Positions 1 through 7,001 of a DNA stretch of 42,206 bases are shown in pieces. The stretch comes from Crocosphaera sp. GTDB taxonomy: Bacteria; Cyanobacteriota; Cyanobacteriia; Cyanobacteriales; Microcystaceae. The DNA lies in contig NZ_JASJEB010000024.1 of assembly GCF_030064895.1 (NCBI RefSeq), positions 1 through 42,206 on the forward strand, read 5' to 3'. Position 1 is the stretch's first letter; each line of letters begins with the position of its first letter. The position numbers and the translations under genes were made by a program. Under the pieces are notes generated by a model. That model saw nothing but the letters and a program-made list of their open reading frames with translations, searched no databases and was not told where the DNA came from.

Positions 1-1068
1 GTTATGGTCATAGATTGAGACATTTTTAGAAGATTTACTATTGGTAAATCCTCCAATCCATCCCCTTATAACTTGTCCTTTGCGACTGCTTTCTACATAG
101 TCCCCAGACCGAAATCCAAAAGGAGTTATTGTTCCTCCTTGACGCTTGAGAATTCCTCCCTTTTTATACTGTTCTTGATGGAGTTTACGTCTGAACAATT
201 TAGGGCGAGTTAATACAATAAAAGGGGTTTGAGTAACTAAACATTGACCAATCCATTCATGACCATGATTATTGCCACGTTGAAAAGATTGATATTTGAT
301 AAAAGCAGAAGAAGCAATGGCAATGGCATCATTTCCATGAGATTCTATAGATTGTTTATCTTTATGCTTTTTCTCTTTTATTAACCCTAATTTTTCTCGG
401 AAACTTCCTGTAGTTTTAGAATCTACGGGAACGACGGTAGCTATTTTCCTGGCTTCTTTTCTAAACCATTCTTGTCCCACAGTAACAGGAGAAATACCTC
501 GTCCATTCTTGATTGTATAACCCCCACAATCTTCATCTCTAATTTCTGCTATTGGTAGCAGTTTAGACATTTCTCGTAATACTCGCAATTCCATTAAGCG
601 GTTAGCAAGTACACTGGGAGGTATTTTGCTTTGACGACGATTCTTAAACCTTTTCTCTCTATGATTACGGAGCTTAAAAGGTTTAGTCCTATCAATACGT
701 CTGGCACGTCGAGAACGTCTTAACTCTTTTCTTTTCGCCATTTTCCCTGTTACCGATTGACGATCTTTTTTAGTTTTTTTCGACTTATAAAATCCTGGTA
801 AACAAAGATGGAAGACAATAATTGTAACTAATTTAGACTGGAAAGCAATTCCTGTAAAAGCTTTGCCTCTATCTGTCCCTGCTACAATTTCTTGTACTTC
901 ATGACCTGATGGTTCTTTTGTTAATTGGACATAAAATACTCCTAATTTATTACGCTTAGGAATAGCTTTACCAGACTTAATCCATTTTCTAGCACGGGCT
1001 GGTGTTGTCGGCATTAATGGTTTGCCAACTGGATCTTTTACTGGAATTCTTGTTACTTGATTAGTCAT
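1..1068 (-). CDS. isrB: IsrB-type RNA-guided nuclease (IscB relative lacking HNH), 3' end cut by window
   Basis: The frame is open from the ATG at 1068 to the window edge (356 codons, no stop reached). An N-terminal PLMP-type domain is visible (KPLMP at about residue 17), then RuvC-I (AGTDRGKAFTGIAF, Asp66), an Arg-rich bridge helix (about residues 115-150), RuvC-II around IAEIRDED (Glu179 is the likely acidic residue) and RuvC-III (HGNDAIAIAS, His244 and Asp247). Only about 65 residues separate RuvC-II from RuvC-III and they hold no HNH motif. IscB carries its HNH in that gap, so the architecture is that of IsrB, a family of about 350 residues known to nick DNA under omegaRNA guidance. The start has the RBS AAAAAGGTG. 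Transcription follows the structured RNA at 1075-1345. It could be an HNH-deleted IscB, but the frame is clean and the length is normal for IsrB. Confidence 0.85.
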   Translation of the reverse strand, partial: MTNQVTRIPVKDPVGKPLMPTTPARARKWIKSGKAIPKRNKLGVFYVQLTKEPSGHEVQEIVAGTDRGKAFTGIAFQSKLVTIIVFHLCLPGFYKSKKTKKDRQSVTGKMAKRKELRRSRRARRIDRTKPFKLRNHREKRFKNRRQSKIPPSVLANRLMELRVLREMSKLLPIAEIRDEDCGGYTIKNGRGISPVTVGQEWFRKEARKIATVVPVDSKTTGSFREKLGLIKEKKHKDKQSIESHGNDAIAIASSAFIKYQSFQRGNNHGHEWIGQCLVTQTPFIVLTRPKLFRRKLHQEQYKKGGILKRQGGTITPFGFRSGDYVESSRKGQVIRGWIGGFTNSKSSKNVSIYDHN

Positions 1069-1074
1069 ATAATG

Positions 1075-1345
1075 CACCTTTTTAAGATGTATTTGTAGAT
1101 AAAATCTACGTCCCTTCGGGCAATTTGATGAGCGTATCTTCTATTCACGACTAGACCGTAAAGAGGAGCCACTGCGGTCTTGGGGGTTTCCCCCAGGAGC
1201 AAGTGGCCTGTACAAACTAGGGAAATATTTGTACGTTTATCCCCACCAAATCTCTATGCCCTAACCAACTCTTGCGTTGCCTACCGTGAAACCTATTTCT
1301 AGGTTTTTTGGCAAGCCTCGACCTCAGCCGTTAGGCGGGTCGAGG
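1075..1345 (-). ncRNA. HEARO-type omegaRNA of the IsrB locus
   Basis: The stretch between isrB and the next gene is dense in hairpins when read on the minus strand. Going 5' to 3' there is CCTCGACC/GGTCGAGG (1345-1316), then AAACCTA/TAGGTTT, GTACAAA/TTTGTAC, a strong TGGGGG-aaa-CCCCCA hairpin inside a CCACTTG...CAGTGG arm, AGACCG pairing with a downstream CGGTCT, and a final GTAGAT/ATCTAC hairpin close to the isrB start. IscB and IsrB omegaRNAs (HEARO RNAs) lie directly upstream of the nuclease ORF and have this multi-hairpin, pseudoknotted form with the guide at the 5' end. Ends are estimated from pairing; the guide would extend past 1345 into 1346-1366. Confidence 0.75.
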
Positions 1346-1359
1346 TAGTTGACTCTAAA

Positions 1360-2070
1360 TTAGAATAATTCTAGTCCACTATCCTCAAAAAGTTTAACTA
1401 ATTTTTCTCCCATTAATTGTTCTTCTCGTAACATGACAAGACATTTTTTGGCAAACCAGTCATCATTTTTAATTTTGTCTCGTAAAAAGTCTTTCACATC
1501 GTCATCAGTAATCTCTTTATCTTCATAAAGTTTCTGGATATCTTCTAGGGAACGATAAAGAATTGTATTTTTACCAAAAATTTCATCTTCATAAATAATT
1601 TCCTTACTCATCCATTCCCAGTCAACTCTTTGTATCCAGAGTTTTTCCCCTGAAAAAAGAGAATTAATATTAAGGGTTAAATCATCAGTTACCCACCAAT
1701 AAGTTTGGGGATCATCGTACATATCTCCTGTAAGACTGTTAGCTAAGGTAACATGATTTCCTGAAAAATTACGAATGTTAACATTAGCATTTTCTGTGGT
1801 TCGGTAAGCAATTTTTAATCGTAAATAAAGTCCTTCTTTTTCATATTTATTTTTGCGAGGAAGAAGATTAAAAAAACTAATTGCCGCCCCTGCTTCGTAA
1901 ATTTCAATTAATCCTTGTTCTTTGTCCAAATACCAATTTGAACCATAAATAGCTGCGTCTGCTGCTGCTGCTGTTCCTCTTTGTCCCAAAATATCCTTTT
2001 CTGTGGCAAAATAAGGACGAGGCATTATCGTTTTTTTCAACCTTGGGAAAAATTCTCGTTTAGGTTCCAT
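1360..2070 (-). CDS. Conserved-looking hypothetical protein, 236 aa
   Basis: I do not recognise this family. The start at 2070 is well supported by the RBS AAAGGAG seven bases upstream. The protein is soluble and has no signal peptide or membrane segment. It holds an Ala-rich run (about residues 34-40), a central part rich in beta-type hydrophobics and Trp (residues 75-155, with TYWWVTDD and VDWEW), and an acidic, helical C-terminus rich in Asp, Glu and Lys (residues 160-236). The stop codon is only 15 bases from the omegaRNA 5' hairpin, so the IsrB element seems to sit directly behind this gene, and the predicted guide overlaps the gene's last codons. Codon use resembles its neighbours. Confidence 0.6.
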   Translation of the reverse strand: MEPKREFFPRLKKTIMPRPYFATEKDILGQRGTAAAADAAIYGSNWYLDKEQGLIEIYEAGAAISFFNLLPRKNKYEKEGLYLRLKIAYRTTENANVNIRNFSGNHVTLANSLTGDMYDDPQTYWWVTDDLTLNINSLFSGEKLWIQRVDWEWMSKEIIYEDEIFGKNTILYRSLEDIQKLYEDKEITDDDVKDFLRDKIKNDDWFAKKCLVMLREEQLMGEKLVKLFEDSGLELF

Positions 2071-2289
2071 AATTTCTCCTTTAAATCCCTAGTTTAATCA
2101 GAGGTTTTACCTACATAACTCTTAATTGTATCACTCTTGTTGTCCTCTAAAGTCGATTAATTTCTAGATGTCTTTAATTATAAGCATTCAGCCGTCAGTA
2201 TTTAGTTTTCAGTTAAGAGTTGTTAAGAGTTAAATTATCTCCTACTTTTTCCAGTCTAATACTCCTTATAAACCTTAATTTTAAAACGA

Positions 2290-2660
2290 GTATTAACATT
2301 GGCAAAATCAATAATCAACACTTTGTACAGATTCCTTTTCATGCTCTGAGGCAACAACTAGCCTACTTGTGTAAAAGATATGGAATTAATTACATCGAAC
2401 AAGAAGAATCCTATACCAGTTTAACGAGTGCATTAGATTTAGATAATCTACCAGAATATAATGCAGATAATCCACAAACCTATGAATTTTCAGGAAAGAG
2501 AATAAAAAGAGGTTTGTATCGGACTAAGAATAAAAAATTAGTCAACTCAGATATTAATGTTTCTGCCAACATTGGACGTAAAAGTAAAGCCAATCTTTCT
2601 GAAAAGAGAGAGGTATTAGAGGGGATTTTGGACGCTCCAAGACGATACTTTATCGTGTAA
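2290..2660 (+). pseudogene. tnpB remnant (C-terminal part, OMEGA nuclease of IS200/IS605)
   Basis: The readable segment resembles only the C-terminal third of a TnpB: FVQIPFHALRQQL, then YGINYIEQEESYTS, YEFSGKRIKRGLYR and DINVSANIGRK, which is the RuvC-III Asp region with the usual S/N-A-N-I ending. The RuvC-I and RuvC-II regions and the whole N-terminus are missing, and the sequence upstream of about 2290 does not match the family. This subgroup has no CxxC zinc ribbon, so its absence is not a lesion. The downstream sequence AAGAATCCCCATAGCCTTGC resembles the right-end/reRNA of such elements. It is probably inactive. Confidence 0.75.
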
Positions 2661-2743
2661 AGAATCCCCATAGCCTTGCGTTAGGGTAGTTCAATTATAA
2701 GGCAACCAATAGAAGTTTCTTGTATGCTATTTTAAGCGTCTTA

Positions 2744-2817
2744 CGGGACTGACGGGATTCGAACCCGCAACTTCCGCCGTGACAGGGCGGTGCTCTAACC
2801 AGTTGAACTACAGTCCC
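2744..2817 (-). tRNA. tRNA-Asp (GTC)
   Basis: On the minus strand the acceptor arm GGGACTG pairs perfectly with CAGTCCC, the discriminator is G (2744), the D-arm reads TTCAACTGGTTAGAG, and the anticodon stem CCGCC/GGCGG encloses loop CTGTCAC with anticodon GTC. The T-arm carries GGGTTCGAATCCC. CCA is not encoded. The gene lies alone between two tnpB remnants, which suggests that this neighbourhood is a repeated landing zone for transposons. Confidence 0.97.
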
Positions 2818-2969
2818 TTGTTCTTTTGAGCCGATTACTATCGTAACAAGGTATAGCAGAATTTGTCAAGTGTTTTCAAAAAAAAATTTTAAACAAGTCT
2901 GAGGAACATGGGTGTGAGTAAGCTGATAGCACTTTTCTCAAGTCTGTTGACCAAACATTGAACATTGAA

Positions 2970-3305
2970 CATTTTGGTTTCAAGCCTCTCCCTTTAGGGA
3001 GAAAGAAGTTTGGGAGAGATGTGCAAACAGTTAACCCTAAATATACCAGTTCTTATGCTTTTGATGGTAGTGGGAAAGTTAAACGCAGTAAAAAGAATTA
3101 TTCTTTGTGTAGGTTTCCAAATGGCAAACAATATAATGCCGATTTGTCCGCCTCATATAATATCGGGGCAAGGTATTGGTATTCTGTCTTAATTGGGGAT
3201 AAGTATTTCTCTAAGGTATTTGTTAGCCAAAGTTCTACAAATACACTGCGGACACCAGTTTGCTTAGGGACACTTAGAAGTCTAAAAACTTCTGGGTGCA
3301 AGTGA
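2970..3305 (+). pseudogene. Second tnpB remnant (C-terminal part)
   Basis: Residues matching VNPKYTSSYAF, followed by NYSLCRFPNGKQYNADLSAS, correspond to the end of RuvC-II through the degenerate zinc-ribbon loop to the RuvC-III Asp (NADLSASYNIG) of a TnpB. Nothing upstream codes for the first two thirds of the protein. It belongs to a different subgroup from the 2290-2660 remnant. The stop is followed by a palindrome at 3308-3337 that would be the element's right end. The N-terminal limit is approximate. Confidence 0.75.
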
Positions 3306-3307
3306 AT

Positions 3308-3337
3308 CCCCAACTATAATCTGTGATTTAGTTGGGG
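3308..3337. repeat. Right-end hairpin of decayed tnpB element
   Basis: CCCCAAC (3308-3314) and GTTGGGG (3331-3337) form a 7-bp stem with a 16-base loop directly after the tnpB remnant's stop. This is the position of the IS200/IS605 right-end hairpin and reRNA 3' end. It may now also serve as a terminator between the remnant and the convergent TPR gene. Confidence 0.5.
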
Positions 3338-3352
3338 TGTGTTCAAGCTAGT

Positions 3353-4300
3353 CTAACCCAAGATAGAGATGTTTTGTTCACCATCAATCTCATCATCAAA
3401 TAAACCACCGACTGTTACTAAATCCATTGGTGCGGAGGTCATTTCTTCACTCATTTCGCCTTGAGAATCTGTTGTTGCTACTGTTTCGCTATTAACTGGA
3501 GAATGGCGAACCTGATAAAATTCTTTACCGAGGTTTCTGGCCTGTTCATAGCTGTCGATATCACCTTGTTCAAAGTAATATTTAGCGGCTAAACGTAAGT
3601 CTTCAACTGCTTGTTTTCTATTACCAATTTCTGCTAAGAGAACACCTCGATTATGATAGGCTTTAGCATAATTAGATTCTAAATATAAGGCTTCTGTATA
3701 GTCTTTGATCGCCCCTGTTTTATCTCCTAATTTTTGATGATTCAATCCCCGTTGATAATAAGCTTCTGCACCCTCTGAGTTAGTGCGAATTATTTGAGAT
3801 AAGTTTTCAATATTTTGCAAGGTTTCAACAACATTTTGAACTTTATTCAGTTGAGACTCTAACTGATGAGCAAATTGCTCAAGTTCATTTTCTTTTCCAT
3901 TTAACAGAGTAAAAGATTCTTTATTGTCTTGAACTCTATCTGATAACTCATTAACCAGGGTTTGAAATTTCTGATCTTGCTGATTTAAACTCTTTGCTCC
4001 CTGTTCTTTTAATTGTTGTAATTGTCCTACAAGACTAGAATGATTACTATTCATTTGTTGTGTCATTTCCATTGTAGAACTTTCTTGAATTCGAGCTAAT
4101 TCTACTTTTAATTGACGACGGTTAGCAATTTGTAAAGCAACTGAAAAAGAAATAGGAATAGCAGCAAAAGAAGCGTTACTCAAAAAAGAGCCAACTACAC
4201 CTCCAACTAATCCAACTCCTGATAAAATATCAAAAATGTCAGATAAATTACTGTTACTATCTTGAGTTTCTAGTTCTTGAGTTTCTACTTGGTTTTCCAT
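3353..4300 (-). CDS. TPR protein, last gene of the PAP operon (Slr0151-like)
   Basis: The protein has a hydrophobic segment near residues 25-60 (GVGLVGGVVGSFL...AAIPISFSVAL), a Gln/Glu-rich region that looks like coiled coil (about 60-165), and two to three TPR units (about 180-255, including AEAYYQRGLNHQKLGDKTGA and AYHNRGVLLAEIGN), followed by an acidic tail. Synechocystis Slr0151 is a membrane-associated TPR protein of the PAP operon involved in photosystem II assembly and repair; position and architecture both fit. The start chosen is ATG at 4300, with AGGA nine bases upstream; an in-frame TTG at 4309 is less likely. It lies 40 bases after the ferredoxin gene in the same direction. Confidence 0.8.
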   Translation of the reverse strand: MENQVETQELETQDSNSNLSDIFDILSGVGLVGGVVGSFLSNASFAAIPISFSVALQIANRRQLKVELARIQESSTMEMTQQMNSNHSSLVGQLQQLKEQGAKSLNQQDQKFQTLVNELSDRVQDNKESFTLLNGKENELEQFAHQLESQLNKVQNVVETLQNIENLSQIIRTNSEGAEAYYQRGLNHQKLGDKTGAIKDYTEALYLESNYAKAYHNRGVLLAEIGNRKQAVEDLRLAAKYYFEQGDIDSYEQARNLGKEFYQVRHSPVNSETVATTDSQGEMSEEMTSAPMDLVTVGGLFDDEIDGEQNISILG

Positions 4301-4340
4301 GATATTCAATCCTGTTTGAAGTTTAATTAATGGTGAATAT

Positions 4341-4661
4341 TTAGTTTAAATATTCTTCTTCTTGATGGGTTAAAATGGTACAATTAGATGTAGGAGAACA
4401 AGCACAAAGTAAAATATATCCTTGATCTAATTCATCTCGTTTAAGGAAAGATTCAGCCTTTTCTGTTTGTTCAACTTTCCCAGAAACAACTTTACCTAAA
4501 CAATCAAGACAAGATGCGACACGACAAGAATAAGGATGTTTAATACCTTTACTTTCCGCAACGTCAAGAACGTACTCTTCTGAGGACACCCCAATAGTTT
4601 TATTTAAGTCATGTTTAGGGTTAACTAATTTGACTTGAAAATAACTGTTAGTTTCACTCAT
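4341..4661 (-). CDS. Plant-type [2Fe-2S] ferredoxin (Slr0150-like)
   Basis: This 106-residue protein has the ligand pattern of photosynthetic ferredoxins: Cys46, Cys51 and Cys54 (YSCRVASCLDC, CX4CX2C) and Cys86 (LLCACSPTSN). The last spacing (31 residues) is slightly longer than the 29 of PetF. The loop residues between the ligands differ from the usual CRAGACSTC, so this is a PetF paralogue rather than the main ferredoxin. It would carry electrons in the cytoplasm or stroma-like space. In Synechocystis the matching gene is slr0150 of the PAP operon. The RBS AGGAGCTACAA sits directly before the start. The partner is unknown. Confidence 0.85.
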   Translation of the reverse strand: MSETNSYFQVKLVNPKHDLNKTIGVSSEEYVLDVAESKGIKHPYSCRVASCLDCLGKVVSGKVEQTEKAESFLKRDELDQGYILLCACSPTSNCTILTHQEEEYLN

Positions 4662-4932
4662 TTGTAGCTCCTTAAATGTTGATAATTAAATGATTGATAA
4701 AAAAAGTTTAAGCACCTAAAATAGTGCAATCTAGTTGAAATGCAGGTAATATGAACTTAGATATTTGAGGAGTTAAATATTGTTGGATTACCTCCTAAAT
4801 TATGGGGTAGTGTGTCCTTACAAAACGCTCATATCCGACAGAATGAATAATTTTTTGTAACTAAATCAAAATCCCATCATGTAAACGATCTAAATCATTA
4901 TTCCTCGATAATAAAATTAGTTTTAAAACTAT
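4662..4932. other. Intergenic gap inside the operon where slr0149 would be expected
   Basis: These 271 bases separate the two ferredoxin genes. No coding frame of useful length is present on either strand. The matching Synechocystis operon has an extra gene (slr0149) at this point, so it is absent here. The gap is AT-rich, has no strong terminator, and could hold an internal promoter for the last two genes. Confidence 0.5.
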
Positions 4933-5415
4933 TTAAGCATCTTGAATTTTTGCCATATATTCAGATACTTTTATTTGCGTATCTTTTAGCTGTGTAATCA
5001 TAGTTCGAGTGACCAATTTACGCTTTTCAACTAAGATCGCACCGGTGACAGGATGGAGGATATTTTCTTTAGCACGACTGCCAATTAAATCTTCAATATT
5101 TTCGATTTCACTGACATACATCCCCGAAGGAACTTCTACTACAACTCCGTCTCCGATAACCCTTGCTTGACAAGCTAAACGAGAGCATTTATTAGCGGTA
5201 GTAATCACATCCATAGTGCGAATTTCTCGGCGGTTAACAGGAGATAAACTCTCCATTCCTTCCGTGATAAAAACATGGCAAGTGGAACACATTCCCCGAC
5301 CACCACATTCTTTCCAAACCTTCAAATCTTTGGCTAGTAAACCACTTAAAAGATTATCGTTAGTTAGTATATCAACCCTCTCGTTAATAGGGTCAAGTTT
5401 AACTGTTTTTGCCAT
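4933..5415 (-). CDS. [2Fe-2S] ferredoxin with C-terminal extension (Slr0148-like)
   Basis: The first 100 residues are a ferredoxin fold with an adrenodoxin-like ligand set: Cys37, Cys43 and Cys46 (ECGGRGMCSTC, CX5CX2C) and Cys82 (CSRLACQ). Residues 100-160 form a helical, charged extension not found in simple ferredoxins. The preceding gene's stop is 21 bases upstream and GAGGAG lies just before the start, so it is translated as part of the operon. Synechocystis slr0148 in the PAP operon is the match by order and type. Two ferredoxins with different ligand spacing in one operon suggest an electron-transfer step in the process served by the V4R proteins, but the reaction is not known. Confidence 0.85.
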   Translation of the reverse strand: MAKTVKLDPINERVDILTNDNLLSGLLAKDLKVWKECGGRGMCSTCHVFITEGMESLSPVNRREIRTMDVITTANKCSRLACQARVIGDGVVVEVPSGMYVSEIENIEDLIGSRAKENILHPVTGAILVEKRKLVTRTMITQLKDTQIKVSEYMAKIQDA

Positions 5416-5436
5416 GTCTAAAATCTCCTCAATTGA

Positions 5437-6111
5437 TTAGTTTTTACGTAATTGATCACGACACAATAATTCCATTATTTTATGATGATCATGACCTTCT
5501 TCTCGCCATGCTTTTATGGGGTTAATTCTTTCAGCTAAACCAATTACAAAGTAATTAGAATTAGCTCCCATAGATTCACAAGTGGTTTGAATACAGTGTA
5601 ATTCTTCTCCTGTTAATTTACTGAAAAAAGCACTCATAATTCCTGCTTCCAGAAAACACATAGGACGCTTATTTTGAGTAGCAAACCGAGCAAAAGGAGA
5701 ATTAGAAATTTGCGGTACTAGAAAACCATTTTGATAGTATTTGAGGTTAATATCAAGGACTCCCCAACCATGAGCTTTCCAGCATTCTTTTAAGCATTGA
5801 ACAAATTGAATCATGTTCATTTGTGCTAGAGGTTTTTCGTAGTATTCCCCTAACTCATCAGCAAATCTCTGATAGAAATTTTTTCCCCACCAACGACCAA
5901 TACTGAATAAAGCAACACTACTTCCTTCACCCAGTTCATCTTCTAAAGTGTTATAAAGTGCCTCTAATAAAGGTTGGGGAAGGGCTAATAAACGGGAACC
6001 ACTACGATTCTCTAATAAACCAAATTCAAAGTCTCCTTGAAGATAAATATCTGGAGAAAAGTAATTGCCTTTAAAGGAAGATTTTTTAACTAAATTTGCA
6101 ACATCAATCAT
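5437..6111 (-). CDS. V4R-domain protein (Slr0147-like)
   Basis: This 224-residue protein carries a C-terminal V4R (4-vinyl-reductase-type) ligand-binding domain: the segment CFLEAGIMSAFFSKLTGEEL, then TTCESMG and NYFVIGLAERI, matches the usual pattern of a Cys, a G/A-rich helix and a C-x-x-x-G turn. It is a paralogue of the operon's first gene, with shared features such as GxxxxGRWWGKNFYQ and LAQMN. V4R domains bind small molecules or tetrapyrrole precursors; no vinyl reductase activity is shown for these proteins. Genetics in Synechocystis link the operon to photosystem II assembly. The second Cys of the typical C...C pair (CKF in the paralogue) is replaced here by Asn-Tyr. It lies 4 bases after the upstream gene. 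Confidence 0.82.
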   Translation of the reverse strand: MIDVANLVKKSSFKGNYFSPDIYLQGDFEFGLLENRSGSRLLALPQPLLEALYNTLEDELGEGSSVALFSIGRWWGKNFYQRFADELGEYYEKPLAQMNMIQFVQCLKECWKAHGWGVLDINLKYYQNGFLVPQISNSPFARFATQNKRPMCFLEAGIMSAFFSKLTGEELHCIQTTCESMGANSNYFVIGLAERINPIKAWREEGHDHHKIMELLCRDQLRKN

Positions 6112-6115
6112 TAAC

Positions 6116-6610
6116 TTATGCTCCTACTTTTAAGGTTTCAGATTCGGGTTTTGTTTCTAGTAGCATCATTTTTGCCTGTTTTAGAAATGGAGTTAAAATA
6201 ACCATTTGCTCCATGGTTAATTTTTCTTCTAAACCCTTTATTAAGTTTTCAAAAATATGGGTTTCAATCTCTACCATTTCTTGAGCATGAATAACATCTG
6301 TGAGCCATTCTAAAAGGCGATGTCTGAAATAATCGGGATTATTTAATAACATGGCCATTGCGCCATATCGCATCACTGACATCCAGTGTTTTAATGCTTG
6401 TTCCAAACGCTGCATATTTTCATCAGGAAAAGCCTCTACTAAACTATAAGCAATATCCTGAAATATAGGTATTTCTTGATCTCGTAAACTTTGATAAATT
6501 TTTAGGCGTTCTTTAAGGGTTGCTGCCCCTTGTTTTAGGGATTGTAAGTCTGAAGATTCAAGATAGTGATCTTCAGCTTCATAAAATAAGTTTTCAAAAT
6601 CTTTCTGCAT
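6116..6610 (-). CDS. All-helical PAP-operon protein (Slr0146-like)
   Basis: This is a 164-residue, almost wholly alpha-helical protein with no membrane segment and no recognised catalytic motif. Amphipathic helices run throughout (for example YYLES-type Glu/Leu repeats near residue 15, LEQALKHWMSVMRYGAMAML near 70-90 and EMVEIETHIFENLIKGLEEK near 110-130). The fold could be globin- or phycobilisome-like, but I cannot show that. It sits 9 bases after the repeat protein and 4 bases before the second V4R gene, so the three are almost certainly co-translated. Identity rests on operon position. Confidence 0.7.
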   Translation of the reverse strand: MQKDFENLFYEAEDHYLESSDLQSLKQGAATLKERLKIYQSLRDQEIPIFQDIAYSLVEAFPDENMQRLEQALKHWMSVMRYGAMAMLLNNPDYFRHRLLEWLTDVIHAQEMVEIETHIFENLIKGLEEKLTMEQMVILTPFLKQAKMMLLETKPESETLKVGA

Positions 6611-6620
6611 GATCTTTGTT

Positions 6621-7001
6621 TTAGAATAAATCAGATAAGTTGTTTAAATCTAAATCGGAAGAAGTGTTATGATTTGGAGGTGTCAAGGAAGACTTTTTAG
6701 ACATAGGCGCAATTTCTGGCGGTTTTTTCCAACGAATTTCTCGGAAAAAACTATTAACGGAAAGACTGAATAAAGATTCAGGTGCAAGTTGAAATTGCTC
6801 TGAAAAAGTCTGTGTTTCTTGTTGTCCTTTCCAGTTGGATTGTCTAAGAAAATCTTTGAGATTTAAGTCCAATAAAGACTGCGCACTTTCTATTAATTCA
6901 ACGGCATCTAAATTTTGTAGACTGGTGGTTTCTCCTACCCAATTACAAGTACGAAAAAAGTCATAAACACTGACACTCGACCATGTTTGCCTACTCATCA
7001 T
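6621..7001 (-). CDS. Small PAP-operon protein with three FFR-x3-W repeats (Slr0145-like)
   Basis: This 126-residue protein is built around three copies of a short motif: VYDFFRTCNWVG (residues 12-23), LKDFLRQSNWKG (about 48-59) and VNSFFREIRWKK (about 82-93). Each has a hydrophobic-x-x-F-[FL]-R-x-x-x-W core followed by a basic or Gly residue. The linkers are polar and low in complexity, and the C-terminus is Ser/Pro/Asp-rich and probably disordered. The start ATG overlaps the upstream TGA stop (ATGA), so translation is coupled. I infer that the repeats are three equivalent docking peptides for a multi-copy partner. The function is unknown. Confidence 0.7.
   Translation of the reverse strand: MMSRQTWSSVSVYDFFRTCNWVGETTSLQNLDAVELIESAQSLLDLNLKDFLRQSNWKGQQETQTFSEQFQLAPESLFSLSVNSFFREIRWKKPPEIAPMSKKSSLTPPNHNTSSDLDLNNLSDLF

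Noticed and set aside
4341-5415. Ferredoxin pair as nitrogen-fixation genes
   Set aside because: No nif genes are near, and the flanking V4R and TPR genes place the pair in the PAP operon.
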